Shown here in pieces: positions 44,503 to 54,168 of a stretch of 64,000 nucleotides of DNA (its first letter is position 1; every line of letters starts with the position of its first letter). The stretch lies in contig JAFULF010000013.1 of assembly GCA_017483225.1 (NCBI GenBank), positions 1-64,000 on the forward strand, read 5' to 3'. The notes below the pieces were generated by a model. That model was given only the letters and a program-made list of their open reading frames with translations, did not search any database and was not told the DNA's origin. This stretch comes from Alistipes sp. (GTDB lineage: Bacteria > Bacteroidota > Bacteroidia > Bacteroidales > Rikenellaceae). Both the position numbers and the translations under genes were made by a program.

Positions 44503-44539
44503 ATAAAAAACGATTAACAATTAAGAAAAAGAAAATTTT

Positions 44540-44920
44540 ATGGCACGTATAGTCGGTGTAGATTTACCAAAAAATAAGAGAGGTGAGATTGGCTTGACCT
44601 ATATCTACGGTATCGGTCGCAGCACAGCTCAGAAGATTCTCGATAAGTGTGGCATCAGCTACGATGTTAAAGTTGAGGAGTGGACAGACGAGCAGGTCGG
44701 TGCAATTCGTGCAGCGATTGCCGAGATGGACATCAAGGTAGAGGGCGAATGCCGCTCGTTGGTTCAGTTGAACATTAAGCGATTGATGGATATCGGTTGC
44801 TACCGTGGTATCCGCCATCGTCTTGGTCTTCCGGTTCGTGGTCAGAGCACCAAGAACAACGCACGTACTCGCAAGGGTAAGAAGAAGACTGTAGCAAACA
44901 AGAAAAAGGCAACTAAGTAA
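44540..44920 (+). CDS. rpsM: Ribosomal protein S13
   Basis: A 126-residue 30S head protein: [20 protein letters not shown], the H2TH-like [16 protein letters not shown] and the C-terminal tail [17 protein letters not shown] that reaches P-site tRNA. Thirty-seven bases after rpmJ, twelve before rpsK. Confidence 0.98.
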   Translation: MARIVGVDLPKNKRGEIGLTYIYGIGRSTAQKILDKCGISYDVKVEEWTDEQVGAIRAAIAEMDIKVEGECRSLVQLNIKRLMDIGCYRGIRHRLGLPVRGQSTKNNARTRKGKKKTVANKKKATK

Positions 44921-44932
44921 TATTGGAGAGTT

Positions 44933-45322
44933 ATGGCAAAGAAAACAGGAACAGTTAAGAAGAAGGTTGTTAAGGTTGGCAACACCGGTATGGCGTTTGT
45001 TCACTCGACTTTCAACAATGTTATCGTAACCATTACCAACGAGATTGGCGAGGTAATCAGCTGGTCTTCGGCAGGTAAGATGGGCTTCCGTGGTTCGAAG
45101 AAGAACACTCCATATGCAGCACAGACCGCAGCAGCAGATTGCGCAAAGGTTGCTTTTGATATGGGTTTGCGTAAGGTTAAGGTTTATGTGAAGGGTCCTG
45201 GTCAGGGTCGTGAGAGTGCAGTTCGTACTATCCACGGTGCAGGCATTGAGGTAACCGAGATTATCGACGTTACTCCACTTCCACATAACGGTTGCCGTGC
45301 TCCTAACCGCCGCCGTGTATAA
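44933..45322 (+). CDS. rpsK: Ribosomal protein S11
   Basis: A 129-residue 30S platform protein: [40 protein letters not shown] and the C-terminal [17 protein letters not shown] 56-base gap follows before rpsD, in which I see no promoter. Confidence 0.98.
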   Translation: MAKKTGTVKKKVVKVGNTGMAFVHSTFNNVIVTITNEIGEVISWSSAGKMGFRGSKKNTPYAAQTAAADCAKVAFDMGLRKVKVYVKGPGQGRESAVRTIHGAGIEVTEIIDVTPLPHNGCRAPNRRRV

Positions 45323-45378
45323 TGTCGAAGGTAAGGTAACAGCAACACTTAATAACAAACAAAAACACAGTTAATATT

Positions 45379-45987
45379 ATGGCAAGATATATAGGACCAA
45401 AAACAAAGATTGCCCGCCGTTTTGGTGAGGCTATTTATGGCGCTGACAAGAGTCTTGACAAGCGTAATGTCCCACCGGGACAGCACGGTCTTGCTCGCAA
45501 GCGCAAGAAGGTGTCGGAGTACGGCGCACAGCTTACAGAGAAGCAGAAGGCAAAGTACACCTACGGTATTTTGGAGAAGCAGTTCTCTCGCACTTATGAG
45601 CAGGCTGCCCGTATGGGTGGTATCACAGGTGAGAACCTGCTCAAATTGCTCGAATGCCGTTTGGACAATGTAGTTTACCGTCTTGGTATGGCTCCAACTC
45701 GTGCAGCTGCTCGTCAGTTGGTATCGCACCGCCACATCTGCGTAAATGGAAATGTTGTAAACATTCCTTCTTACTCACTCCGTGAGGGCGATGTAGTCTC
45801 TGTACGTGAGAAGTCGAAGACCTTGGAGGTGATTACCGAGTCGCTCACCGGTGCAAACCACAGCCGCTACGCTTGGTTGGAGTGGGATGGCGCAACTATG
45901 AGCGGTAAGTTCCTTCAAAAACCGGAGCGTGAGGAGATTCCGGAGAACATTAAGGAGCAATTCATTGTCGAGTTGTACTCTAAGTAG
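45379..45987 (+). CDS. rpsD: Ribosomal protein S4
   Basis: A 202-residue 30S assembly initiator with an S4 RNA-binding domain ([20 protein letters not shown], then [13 protein letters not shown]). The N-terminus lacks the CxxC zinc knuckle of some S4 proteins. In proteobacteria S4 controls the alpha operon. Twenty-seven bases before rpoA. Confidence 0.97.
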   Translation: MARYIGPKTKIARRFGEAIYGADKSLDKRNVPPGQHGLARKRKKVSEYGAQLTEKQKAKYTYGILEKQFSRTYEQAARMGGITGENLLKLLECRLDNVVYRLGMAPTRAAARQLVSHRHICVNGNVVNIPSYSLREGDVVSVREKSKTLEVITESLTGANHSRYAWLEWDGATMSGKFLQKPEREEIPENIKEQFIVELYSK

Positions 45988-46014
45988 TAATTAACAATAA
46001 ACTGTAGTAATATT

Positions 46015-47007
46015 ATGGCAATATTAGCGTTTCAAAGACCCGAGAAGGTCATCATGCTCGATTCTACGGCGACATTCGGTAAGTTCGAATTCCGTCCGTT
46101 GGAGCCGGGTTATGCGATGACTGTCGGTAATGCTTTGCGCCGTGTGCTTCTCTCCTCGTTGGAGGGTTATGCAATCACGACAGTGAAGGTTGCCGGTGTG
46201 GATCACGAGTTTGCCGCTGTTCCGGGCGTGATGGAGGGAATGATTGACATCATTCTGAAACTTAAACAGATTCGCTTCATCCGCACTGTAGAGAATCAGG
46301 ATGCCGAGAAGGCTTCCATCAACATTGCAGGCGTTACAGAGCTTACTGCAGGGTATATCTCGAATTTCCTGACGTCGTTCAAGGTGCTTAATCCGGACTT
46401 GGTGATTTGCCACCTCGCCCCTGGTACCAAGATGCAGATGACCATTACCATCGGTAAGGGTCGTGGCTACGTACCGGCAGAGGAGAACACTCCGGAGAAT
46501 TGCGAGTTTGGCGTGCTGCCAATCGACTCGATTCACACTCCTATCAAGAATGTGAAGTATGCCCGTGAGGACTACCGTGTCGAGCAGCGTACCGACTACG
46601 AGAAGCTTTGCATCGAGATTACGACCGATGGCTCAATCAAGCCAAAGGATGCGTTGAAGGAGGCTGCCAAGATTCTTATCCAGCACTTTATGCTCTTCTC
46701 CGACGAGAAGATGACCATCAACCTTGATGAGACAAGTGCAGAGAACGATCTTAACGAGCCAGAGTTGCATATGCGCCAATTGCTCAAAACGAAGCTGGTA
46801 GATAAGGATTTGAGTGTACGTGCACTCAACTGCCTCAAAGCCGCAGACGTTGAGACTATCGGCGACCTTGTGAAGCTCAACCGCAACGAACTCCTTAAAT
46901 TCCGCAACTTCGGTAAGAAGTCGCTGACAGAGTTGGATGCTCTGCTCGCCTCTTTGGACTTGAAGTTTGGAATGGATGTATCTATGTACAAACTTGATAA
47001 AGAATAA
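46015..47007 (+). CDS. rpoA: RNA polymerase subunit alpha
   Basis: A 330-residue subunit. The N-terminal assembly domain ([40 protein letters not shown]) dimerises and binds beta and beta-prime. The C-terminal domain ([40 protein letters not shown]) contacts DNA and activators. Three bases before rplQ. Confidence 0.98.
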   Translation: MAILAFQRPEKVIMLDSTATFGKFEFRPLEPGYAMTVGNALRRVLLSSLEGYAITTVKVAGVDHEFAAVPGVMEGMIDIILKLKQIRFIRTVENQDAEKASINIAGVTELTAGYISNFLTSFKVLNPDLVICHLAPGTKMQMTITIGKGRGYVPAEENTPENCEFGVLPIDSIHTPIKNVKYAREDYRVEQRTDYEKLCIEITTDGSIKPKDALKEAAKILIQHFMLFSDEKMTINLDETSAENDLNEPELHMRQLLKTKLVDKDLSVRALNCLKAADVETIGDLVKLNRNELLKFRNFGKKSLTELDALLASLDLKFGMDVSMYKLDKE

Positions 47008-47010
47008 ATT

Positions 47011-47586
47011 ATGAGACATAATAAGAATTTCAACCATCTTGGAAGACAGGCAGGCCACCGCAAGGCAATGTTGTCGAATATGGCTTCGTCCCTGATTCTC
47101 CACAAGCGCATCGAGACCACTGTTGCGAAGGCAAAGGCTGTTCGTCAGTTCATTGAGCCACTCGTAACCCGCTCGAAAGAAGATACTACTCACTCACGTC
47201 GTGTAGTATTCTCGTACCTCAAACAGAAGGAGGCCGTTACCGAGCTGTTCCGCACTATCGCTCCGAAGATTGCAGAGCGTCCGGGCGGTTACACCCGTAT
47301 CCTTAAAACCGGTTTCCGTTTGGGTGACGGTGCCGATATGTGTATCATCGAGTTCGTTGACTTCAACGAGGCTTACACTCTCGGCGTAACCCCTTCTGCT
47401 GCACCTGCTGCGGAGGCAAAACCAAAGACTCGTCGTTCCCGTGCCAAGAAGGCTACCGACGCTGTTGAGGATGCTACCGTTGTAGAGGCAAAGAAGGCGA
47501 AGGCTCCTAAGGCACCTAAGGCAGCAACTGCTAAGGCATCGGCTGCAAAGGTTGCAAAGAAGACCAACGTAGGTAAGAAGATGTAG
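47011..47586 (+). CDS. rplQ: Ribosomal protein L17 with long basic tail
   Basis: A 191-residue 50S protein. The core (about 1-125) is ordinary L17: [40 protein letters not shown] and [19 protein letters not shown]. After it comes a low-complexity Ala/Lys/Pro tail of about 65 residues ending KKTNVGKKM, much longer than in proteobacteria. Last gene of the cluster, with a terminator about 50 bases on. Confidence 0.96.
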   Translation: MRHNKNFNHLGRQAGHRKAMLSNMASSLILHKRIETTVAKAKAVRQFIEPLVTRSKEDTTHSRRVVFSYLKQKEAVTELFRTIAPKIAERPGGYTRILKTGFRLGDGADMCIIEFVDFNEAYTLGVTPSAAPAAEAKPKTRRSRAKKATDAVEDATVVEAKKAKAPKAPKAATAKASAAKVAKKTNVGKKM

Positions 47587-47638
47587 TCTGACCCGATAAG
47601 GGCAAAGACGGAGTGGGGGATTTCTCCCTCACGATATG

Positions 47639-47674
47639 GGCGGTTTGTGCGTGGCACAGGCCGCCTATTTTGTT
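47639..47674 (+). terminator. Terminator of the ribosomal supercluster
   Basis: GGCGG (47639-47643) pairs with CCGCC (47661-47665) and inside it TGTGC (47646-47650) pairs with GCACA (47654-47658), followed by TATTTTGTT. A smaller hairpin at 47614-47631 (GTGGGGGA with TCCCTCAC) precedes it. Confidence 0.7.
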
Positions 47675-47689
47675 GGGTGGGGGCGCACG

Positions 47690-48060
47690 AGGTTAAGGGA
47701 TATTAAGGGAGTTAAGGGATATTAAGGGCTGTTAATGGTGCGCAATATGCTGGCGGACTTGTACAGCCTTGCCCCAACCGCCTGCGCTCGCCTTAATCAC
47801 CTTTAATAACCTTTAACAACCTTTACTGTCTGCGCAACGATAAGGTCTATTAAGGTCAGGTAAGGTCACGCACCCTGCGGGTGCTTTAAGGTCAAGTAAG
47901 GATAGCGCAAAAGGGAATTTAATGAGTTTAAGGAGTTTAGTGAGAATAACCTTGCGCTCTCTAAATTCCCTAATCTCCTTAATTTCCCTAATGTTGCGCC
48001 AAGTCCGTTGCGCAGCTCCGAAGGAGCGACCTTACTTGACTTTAAGCCTGCGCAAAAGGG
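47690..48060. repeat. Field of TTAAGG-type direct and inverted repeats
   Basis: A 19-base unit starting GTTAAGGGATATTAAGGG is repeated twice (47692-47729). CCTTTAA/CCTTTAT-like copies follow in inverse orientation (47791-47826), then TAAGGTC copies (47840-47866), and AAATTCCC/CTCCTTAA copies (47962-47990) inverse to 47911-47940. The 17-base CCTTACTTGACTTTAAG at 48030-48046 is an imperfect reverse complement of 47884-47901. GCGCAA/TTGCGC recurs at least six times between the blocks. No reading frame in it is credible. Confidence 0.7.
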
Positions 48061-48363
48061 TGGCTTTCAATGTCATTGCCTGCGCTCCCTAACTTCCCTC
48101 TCTTTCCGAGAAAACAAAACAGCGATGAGGGATTGGCTGCTGCGCAAGCGTTGCTTACTCCGCTTAACGCCGTTGACTTTGTCTTCTTCCTCACGGCTCG
48201 GCATAGTTCAAATAAATTTGCACTCTGCGCTCGCTCCGTATCGTCAGTTCCCTTCTGCTCGCCGCAGGGGCCCCTGCAAAATAGACTTCGCAAGAAGATT
48301 GCTATGCAATCTATTTTTATTTTCTATGCACTCTGGTTGCAAGTTTACTTGCACCATAGGCAT
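48061..48363. other. Intergenic stretch with hairpins, no supported gene
   Basis: Two hairpins stand out: AGATTGC-TAT-GCAATCT at 48296-48312, followed by an ATTTTTATTTT tract on the plus strand, and a larger one at about 48325-48359 (CTATG with CATAG outside, TGCAAGT with ACTTGCA inside). Open frames here run across the tRNA gene or lack any family resemblance. The stretch may be an intergenic repeat of the genome, which cannot be tested from one window. Confidence 0.4.
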
Positions 48364-48396
48364 AAAAAACAAAAAGATGCCGCTTTGCGACATCTT
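48364..48396 (-). terminator. Terminator of tRNA-Ser
   Basis: On the minus strand AAGATGTCGC, loop AAA, GCGGCATCTT (one mismatch) is followed by TTTGTTTTTT. It ends the transcript 20 bases after the tRNA 3' end. Confidence 0.85.
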
Positions 48397-48415
48397 CTTG
48401 CTTCGTTTTATTTTG

Positions 48416-48502
48416 CGGAAAGAGAGGGATTCGAACCCCCGGTACAGTTGCCCGTACACCGCATTTCGAGTGCGGCCCGATCGACCACTCCGGCATCTTT
48501 CC
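48416..48502 (-). tRNA. tRNA-Ser (anticodon CGA)
   Basis: An 87-base class II tRNA on the minus strand. The acceptor GGAAAGA pairs with TCTTTCC, the D arm closes with CCG/CGG, the anticodon stem CCGCA/TGCGG carries loop CTCGAAA with anticodon CGA (reads UCG), a long variable arm (GTAC stem) follows, and the T arm contains TTCGAAT. The discriminator base is G and the 3' CCA is not encoded. A minus-strand TAtaTTTG box lies at 48516-48523, about 14 bases upstream. Confidence 0.95.
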
Positions 48503-48605
48503 TTGATTCGGCTTGCAAATATAGAAACTATTTTTGAAAAAATAATCACTTCGGCCTGAAAAAAAAGTCATTTCGCCTCTAAAAAAGAGGCTATTCGCCG
48601 AAGCA

Positions 48606-48639
48606 TTGATATAAAATATATTGTTTTTTATTACTTTTG
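48606..48639 (+). promoter_or_regulatory. Promoter for the lipoprotein-porin pair
   Basis: TTG (48606-48608), 23 bases, then TAcTTTTG (48632-48639) matches the Bacteroidota pattern with slightly wide spacing. The leader to the lipoprotein ATG is about 60 bases. Confidence 0.6.
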
Positions 48640-48704
48640 TAAAAACGAGATAAGATTGAGGCACGATTTTTCGTTTGATTGTTGAACGTATAATATTTGT
48701 GGTT

Positions 48705-49823
48705 ATGAAGAAGATTGTTTTGTTATCGGTAATCTGGTCGGCACTGCTGAGTGGCTGCTCGACCTCTTTCCAGACGGCCACAATAAGCAATGACCTCTAT
48801 CAGGCTCACAGCCGCACGGAGATTGCGGAGCGACAGAAGGCGGAGGCGGAGACTGCACGTGCGGCGGCCGAGGCTCGTCAGGCGCAGTGGGAGGCTAAGC
48901 TCGCCGAGGCGAAGGCTGCGGCAGCCGAGGCGGAGTATAACCGGTCGTTGCTCGACAATGTGGGTGTAGCCTCGACCAACTTCTCGACGGTGTTGGCGGA
49001 TGATTATGATAGTGCATACGCTCGTCGTCTGTACGGTTTCAACTCGCCTACATATCGTATGCCGTCGAGCTATTACACCCTGCGCTACTCGGACGCCTAC
49101 TTCTACGCCTCGGCCTACGACCCCGCATTCTACAATGTGATGGTCTCGGGCGACCAGGTGTGGGTTGAGCCTAAATATGTGACTTCGATGTTTGGCAGCT
49201 GGGGTGCTACCGTGGTGCCTGCCTACGGGTGGTATTACGGGTGGAGCACGCCATCGTACTACTCGTGGTGGATGGGCTATCCTCGTTACTCGTGGTATGA
49301 CTGGGACTTCTACTATGGCCCACGTTGGGGCTGGGACTTCGATTATGGCTGGGGCAGACCTCACTACGGGCCACGCCCTCCATACTTCGGCGGGGCGCAC
49401 ACACGTCCTGTAAGGCCTCCTCACATCGCAGGCGGCGGAAGACCATCACGCCCAAGCATCGTACATCGTCCGAACACCTCCCGCCCGGGTGGCTCCCCAT
49501 CCTTCTCCGGAGGCAGCCGTCCTGCCAGACCTTCGGCGCCGGCATCGTCGCCATCGGGTCGTACGAATGTACGTCGCAACAGCGGCACGGTGACGGGCAG
49601 CGGACAGTACCGAGGCGGCTCCGGCAGTAGCGGCACTCAATATCGCTCCGGCTCCTCGGGCACACGCTCCAACAGCGGCGCATACCGCAGTGGCAGTAGT
49701 GGCAGCTCGTACCGCAGCAGCGGTAGCAGCTCATATCGCAGTGGCGGTTACAGCGGTGGCGGCGGTTATAGCGGCGGTGGCAACTCGTCGGGAGGCAGCC
49801 ACGGCGGCGGGCAAAGACGTTAG
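48705..49823 (+). CDS. Lipoprotein with coiled coil, aromatic-rich core and Gly/Ser/Arg tail
   Basis: A 372-residue protein with a lipoprotein signal (VIWSALLSGC, lipobox Cys at residue 17). After the anchor, residues about 30-85 are an Ala/Glu/Arg-rich predicted coiled coil. Residues about 170-230 are extremely rich in Tyr, Trp and Gly (YGWYYGWSTPSYYSWWMGYP and following). The last 130 residues are low-complexity Ser/Gly/Arg with repeated YRSGSSG-like units. I do not recognise a family function. It precedes the FadL-like porin by 46 bases and may share its promoter. Start chosen at 48705 because it gives the lipobox. Confidence 0.8.
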   Translation: MKKIVLLSVIWSALLSGCSTSFQTATISNDLYQAHSRTEIAERQKAEAETARAAAEARQAQWEAKLAEAKAAAAEAEYNRSLLDNVGVASTNFSTVLADDYDSAYARRLYGFNSPTYRMPSSYYTLRYSDAYFYASAYDPAFYNVMVSGDQVWVEPKYVTSMFGSWGATVVPAYGWYYGWSTPSYYSWWMGYPRYSWYDWDFYYGPRWGWDFDYGWGRPHYGPRPPYFGGAHTRPVRPPHIAGGGRPSRPSIVHRPNTSRPGGSPSFSGGSRPARPSAPASSPSGRTNVRRNSGTVTGSGQYRGGSGSSGTQYRSGSSGTRSNSGAYRSGSSGSSYRSSGSSSYRSGGYSGGGGYSGGGNSSGGSHGGGQRR

Positions 49824-49869
49824 GGCTGTTTGGAGATTATGGCTCGATAGTTGAATTAACGTAAAGAAA

Positions 49870-51507
49870 ATGGCTATGAAACGATTGATGATATGTATGC
49901 TGGCGGCACTGCTCCTCTCGGGGCGTGCCTCGGCGCAATATGATACGGGCGGCTTGGTGATGGACCCGAGTACAATAACCGCCTTTGACCTCTTCAACGC
50001 CTCGCAGACGCACCTCTCGCTCACGTCGGCACGCTCGGCGGCTATGGCAGGGGCCTTCACATCACTCGGTGGCGATATGGCCTCGATGTCGATAAATCCG
50101 GCGGGTCTGGGAATGTATAGCAGCAACGAGATTGCCATTACGCCCGTGATGTCGTTTGCCCGAGCCAAGAACTCGGCCGACGACTTCGAGGGGAGCAGGA
50201 AGAATCGCTTTGCGCTGGGCAACCTCGGCGTTATCATCAAGTTGCGTGAGAGCGCAAAGGGGGTGACGGCGCTCAACCTCGGCTTCGGCTATAGCCGCAC
50301 TGCCGACTACAACTATCGTTACTCGTTTGCCTCGGCAGGCATCACGGGCGGAACCTCTATCGCCGATATCTTTGCGGTGCAGATGCGTGACAGCGGCGTG
50401 ACCTCCGAGCAGTTGAGTGCCGACGACTTCGACTGGGGAAGTATAGACCCTACATATTGGGGTGCGGCGCTCGGATATATGACCGGCCTGATAGGCGATG
50501 GTGGCGGTGTCTGGAATAGGGATATGATAGGCGCAGCGGCACGACCTGCCTACTTTACGACGGTGGAGAGCAGCGGCTCGGCGGGAGAGTATGTCCTCTC
50601 GCTCGGTATGAATATCAACAGCAAACTCTACCTCGGAGCGACGCTCGGCCTCGCCGTGATAAACATCCGCCGAGATATATACTACGGCGAGAGCTACACC
50701 TACGATGCTGACCCTGCGCTGAACTATCGTGCCGACTACTTCAACTACGACCAATCGACACAGATGAAGGGCACGGGCGTAAACTTCAAGTTCGGCCTTA
50801 TATACCGACCTGTCGAGGGGTTGCGTATCGGTGCGGCGATACATACGCCTACCAGATACTCGCTCTCGTACCGTTACCGAGGGGGTATGACCTCCGAGGT
50901 GAGGGCTCTCAACAACGTGAATGGTTATGAGGTGAATGCTCAGGGGTATATCGACCCGCCATTCTCGGAGCTGACCTCTACGCTGGTCGATGACGGCGAC
51001 TTCGGCTGGGACTACGTCACCCCGACACGTCTGCTGGTGGGCGCATCCTATACGATAGGGCAACGTGCGGTCCTCTCGGTGGACTACGAGCGGGATTGGT
51101 ATAACGGCATACGTGTCCGCAACTCGCCATACGGGGAGGAGTTGTACGACGGCTATATCCGTGAGGCGTTCAAGGGGTCGAATACGCTGCGTGTGGGTGC
51201 CGAGTTCAGGGTGATGCCGCAGGTGGCCCTGCGTGCCGGATACGGGATGTGGAGCGGTGGCCTGCGTGATAAGGAGGCGATATACTCCTCGCCGGTTATC
51301 TACCGCACCGACTATGTGGGGGCAGGCGCAGGTGTCGCATTCTCGAAGAGCGTGACACTCGACGTGACCTACCAATACTCGCACAACAAGATGACGCCAT
51401 ATAAGAACTTCTACGCCTTTAACGAGGCGGACGATATGGCGAGCCCTACCTATACGACGACGCTCAATCGCCATACCGTATTGGCTACCTTGGCTTTCAG
51501 ATTCTAA
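49870..51507 (+). CDS. FadL/OmpP1-family outer-membrane porin
   Basis: A 545-residue outer-membrane barrel with signal peptide ending RASAQ. The FadL-family N-terminal signature is clear ([20 protein letters not shown] followed by INPAGLGMY), then alternating amphipathic strands, and the protein ends with the barrel-assembly residue Phe (ATLAFRF). The family takes up hydrophobic compounds such as long-chain fatty acids or aromatics. A second ATG six bases on could be the true start. No fatty-acid genes are beside it. Confidence 0.88.
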   Translation: MAMKRLMICMLAALLLSGRASAQYDTGGLVMDPSTITAFDLFNASQTHLSLTSARSAAMAGAFTSLGGDMASMSINPAGLGMYSSNEIAITPVMSFARAKNSADDFEGSRKNRFALGNLGVIIKLRESAKGVTALNLGFGYSRTADYNYRYSFASAGITGGTSIADIFAVQMRDSGVTSEQLSADDFDWGSIDPTYWGAALGYMTGLIGDGGGVWNRDMIGAAARPAYFTTVESSGSAGEYVLSLGMNINSKLYLGATLGLAVINIRRDIYYGESYTYDADPALNYRADYFNYDQSTQMKGTGVNFKFGLIYRPVEGLRIGAAIHTPTRYSLSYRYRGGMTSEVRALNNVNGYEVNAQGYIDPPFSELTSTLVDDGDFGWDYVTPTRLLVGASYTIGQRAVLSVDYERDWYNGIRVRNSPYGEELYDGYIREAFKGSNTLRVGAEFRVMPQVALRAGYGMWSGGLRDKEAIYSSPVIYRTDYVGAGAGVAFSKSVTLDVTYQYSHNKMTPYKNFYAFNEADDMASPTYTTTLNRHTVLATLAFRF

Positions 51508-51545
51508 GAAACTGCTCGGGCAGGTTTCTAATAATTGCCAAAGAG

Positions 51546-51577
51546 TTGCTGAAAATGAAAAAATGTTTGTACCTTTG
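51546..51577 (+). promoter_or_regulatory. Promoter of proS
   Basis: TTG (51546-51548), 21 bases, then TAccTTTG (51570-51577). The leader to the proS ATG is about 65 bases. The predicted start of transcription lies downstream of the in-frame upstream codons of proS, which supports the later ATG. Confidence 0.78.
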
Positions 51578-51647
51578 CACTTTGTGCAGAGGTACCTCTT
51601 TTTTTGCCGATGCACGTGAAGCAAGGAAAACAAAATATAGAAAAGAT

Positions 51648-53132
51648 ATGGCAGTAGAACTTAAAGATTTGACCAAGTCCGAGGATAACTACTCGCAGTG
51701 GTACAATGACCTGGTAATGAAGGCCGGTCTGGCGGAGAACTCCGCCGTGCGAGGCTGTATGGTCATCAAGCCTTATGGCTACGCTATTTGGGAGCGTATG
51801 CAGAAGGTGCTTGACGAGATGTTCAAGGAGACAGGTGTGCAGAATGCCTACTTCCCGCTCTTTATCCCCAAGTCGTTCTTCTCTCGTGAGGCCAACCACG
51901 TGGAGGGCTTTGCGAAGGAGTGTGCGGTGGTTACCCACTACCGTCTGATGAACGACCCGCAGGGCAAGGGTATCGTGGTTGACCCGGATGCTCGCTTGGA
52001 GGAGGAACTTATTGTTCGCCCGACCTCGGAGACAATCATCTGGAACACGTACAAGAACTGGATTAACTCCTACCGTGACCTGCCAATCTTGTGCAACCAG
52101 TGGGCTAATGTTGTTCGTTGGGAGATGCGTACCCGCCTCTTCCTGCGCACGGCCGAGTTCTTGTGGCAGGAGGGACACACGGCACACGAGACACGTGAGG
52201 AGGCTATCGAGGAGACCGAGCGTATGATTAAGGTCTATCAGAAGTTTGCCGAGGAGTGGATGTGTCTGCCGGTTATCGTGGGCCATAAGTCGCCAAATGA
52301 GCGCTTCGCCGGTGCGGAGGATACGCTCACTATCGAGGCCCTGATGCAGGATGGTAAGGCTCTGCAAAGTGGTACGTCGCACTTCCTTGGTCAGAATTTT
52401 GCAAAGGCCTTCGATGTTAAGTATGCAAACCGTGAGGGTAAGCTCGAATATGTATGGGCAACCTCGTGGGGTGTTTCGACCCGTCTGATGGGTGCGCTGA
52501 TTATGGCTCACTCGGATAACAACGGTCTGGTATTGCCTCCGAAGTTGGCTCCGGTGCAGGTTGTTCTGGTACCTATCTATAAGGGCGAGGAGCAGCTGGC
52601 AGCGGCTCGTAAGCGTATGAACGAGATTGCCGACGAGTTGAAGGCAAAGGGCCTGCGTGTAAAGATTGACGACAGAGATAATGTTCGTGCGGGATTCAAG
52701 TTCGCCGAGTATGAGTTGAAGGGTGTGCCGGTACGTCTGGCGCTGGGTCAGCGTGACTTGGAGAATGGAACTATCGAGCTGGCTCGCCGTGATACGCTCA
52801 CCAAGGAGACCGTGTCGCAGGAGGGTGTTGCAGAGTTGATTGCGGGCTTGATGGATGAGATTCAGGCAAATATCTTCAAGAAGGCTCTCGACTATCGTAA
52901 CTCGATGATTACCAAGGTTGATACGTGGGAGGAGTTCGTCGAGGTGCTCAACAATAAGGGAGGCTTTATCTCGGCACACTGGGATGGCACTCCGGAGACC
53001 GAGCAGGCCATCAAGGAGGCTACGAAGGCAACCATCCGTTGTATCCCGTTGGATGTAGAGCCGGAGGAGGGTAAGTGCGTATTTACGGGCAAGCCTTCGC
53101 ACTACCGAGTTCTCTTTGCCAAGAGTTACTAA
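51648..53132 (+). CDS. proS: Prolyl-tRNA synthetase
   Basis: A 494-residue class II synthetase of the short (eukaryote/archaeon-like) form without the bacterial editing insertion: after [20 protein letters not shown] comes [20 protein letters not shown] directly, then [20 protein letters not shown] and [14 protein letters not shown]. The C-terminal extension ends near the [16 protein letters not shown] motif with a tyrosine as last residue, as in that group. I start at the ATG at 51648 ([20 protein letters not shown]); longer frames begin before the promoter. It probably relies on a separate editing protein for mischarged tRNA. Confidence 0.96.
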   Translation: MAVELKDLTKSEDNYSQWYNDLVMKAGLAENSAVRGCMVIKPYGYAIWERMQKVLDEMFKETGVQNAYFPLFIPKSFFSREANHVEGFAKECAVVTHYRLMNDPQGKGIVVDPDARLEEELIVRPTSETIIWNTYKNWINSYRDLPILCNQWANVVRWEMRTRLFLRTAEFLWQEGHTAHETREEAIEETERMIKVYQKFAEEWMCLPVIVGHKSPNERFAGAEDTLTIEALMQDGKALQSGTSHFLGQNFAKAFDVKYANREGKLEYVWATSWGVSTRLMGALIMAHSDNNGLVLPPKLAPVQVVLVPIYKGEEQLAAARKRMNEIADELKAKGLRVKIDDRDNVRAGFKFAEYELKGVPVRLALGQRDLENGTIELARRDTLTKETVSQEGVAELIAGLMDEIQANIFKKALDYRNSMITKVDTWEEFVEVLNNKGGFISAHWDGTPETEQAIKEATKATIRCIPLDVEPEEGKCVFTGKPSHYRVLFAKSY

Positions 53133-53149
53133 CGAGTTATAGCGATAAG

Positions 53150-53186
53150 GAAGGTTGCCCAATGCTGTTGAGGCGACCTTCTTTTT
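53150..53186 (+). terminator. Terminator after proS
   Basis: GAAGGTTGCC (53150-53159) pairs with GGCGACCTTC (53172-53181, one G-U) and is followed by five T. Confidence 0.88.
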
Positions 53187-53220
53187 ATTTGAAGCCGTAG
53201 GGTAAGCAGAATGTAAAATT

Positions 53221-54114
53221 ATGGATAGCGAAGTTAGAGCACAGAAGATTTATCGGGTGACACTTGCGGGGATGGTTGTAAACATCCTCCTCTGCACCTT
53301 TAAGTTTGTGGCGGGCTTTGTCGGCCGAAGCGGGGCGATGGTGGCCGATGCCGTACACTCGGCATCCGACTTGGCGACCGATTTGGTCGTGCTGCTCTTT
53401 GTGCGTATCAGCTCCAAGCCCAAGGACCGCAACCACAAGTGGGGCCACGGCAAGTATGAGACCTTCGCAACGCTGATTATCGGCGTGGCGCTGGGTGTTG
53501 TGGGCGTGCAGATTCTTCTTACGAGTGCGCAATCTATTGCCGCCGTTGTGCGTGGCGAGGTGTTGCCCCGCCCGGGAGGTTTGGCCCTCATCGCAGCGGC
53601 GGTATCCATCCTTGTCAAGGAGGTGCTCTACCGCTATACGGTTGCAGTCGGCAAGCAGGTGGATAGCCCCTCGGTAATCGCCAACTCGTGGCACCATCGT
53701 AGCGATGCCCTCTCCTCCATAGGCACGTTGGTAGGTATCGGTGCCGCCTACTTTTTGGGGCCGAAGTGGCGTATCGCCGACCCGATAGCCGCCATCGTTG
53801 TCGCTGCGCTTATCCTTAAAGTGGCGATAGACCTCTCTCGTACCGCCATCAACGAGATGCTCGAAAGGAGCCTTCCTGAGAGTGTCGAGGCGGAGATTCT
53901 CTCCGAAATCTCGTCGGTGGAGGGCGTTTGTGACCCTCACAACCTGCGGACACGCCGTCTTGGCCCTTCGATTGCTGTCGAGGTGCATATTCGGGTGGAT
54001 GGGTGTATGAGCGTCACTCACTCGCACGATATTACCCGAGAGATAGAGCGACGGCTGAAAGCTCGCTATGGGCGGGATACCTCTGTGGCGATTCATGTCG
54101 AGCCACTGAAATAG
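53221..54114 (+). CDS. Cation diffusion facilitator (metal efflux) transporter
   Basis: A 297-residue CDF-family antiporter with six predicted membrane helices and a cytosolic C-terminal metal-sensing domain. The metal-site motifs are VADAVHSASDLATD in helix 2 and NSWHHRSDALSS in helix 5, i.e. HxxxD in both, with the signature HKWGHGKYE after helix 2. The C-terminal domain (VCDPHNLRTRRLG) keeps histidines that could bind zinc. It exports zinc, iron or manganese against protons; which one is unclear. Single gene after the proS terminator. Confidence 0.92.
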   Translation: MDSEVRAQKIYRVTLAGMVVNILLCTFKFVAGFVGRSGAMVADAVHSASDLATDLVVLLFVRISSKPKDRNHKWGHGKYETFATLIIGVALGVVGVQILLTSAQSIAAVVRGEVLPRPGGLALIAAAVSILVKEVLYRYTVAVGKQVDSPSVIANSWHHRSDALSSIGTLVGIGAAYFLGPKWRIADPIAAIVVAALILKVAIDLSRTAINEMLERSLPESVEAEILSEISSVEGVCDPHNLRTRRLGPSIAVEVHIRVDGCMSVTHSHDITREIERRLKARYGRDTSVAIHVEPLK

Positions 54115-54168
54115 AAGAGGCGCTCTTCGACCCGCCTCGTTCCATTGTCAAATTCGACTCTTTGCGCT

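Noticed and set aside
47690..47870. Possible CRISPR array
   Set aside because: The repeated words are 7-19 bases, irregularly spaced and in both orientations; no constant spacer length and no cas gene in the window.
48008..48559. Several open frames across 48008-48559
   Set aside because: They run through tRNA-Ser and its terminator, so they cannot be genes in that form.
51507..51529. Hairpin after the FadL-like gene as a terminator
   Set aside because: AGAAAC/GTTTCT with a small inner stem can form but there is no T run and it overlaps the proS promoter region; too weak to list.
51528..53162. A 544-codon open frame opposite proS
   Set aside because: Antisense shadow; proS is certain and the frame has no domain or start signal.
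54118..54139. GAGGCG/CGCCTC hairpin between the CDF and CocE-type genes
   Set aside because: Only six base pairs and no T run; it may help end the convergent transcripts but the support is thin.
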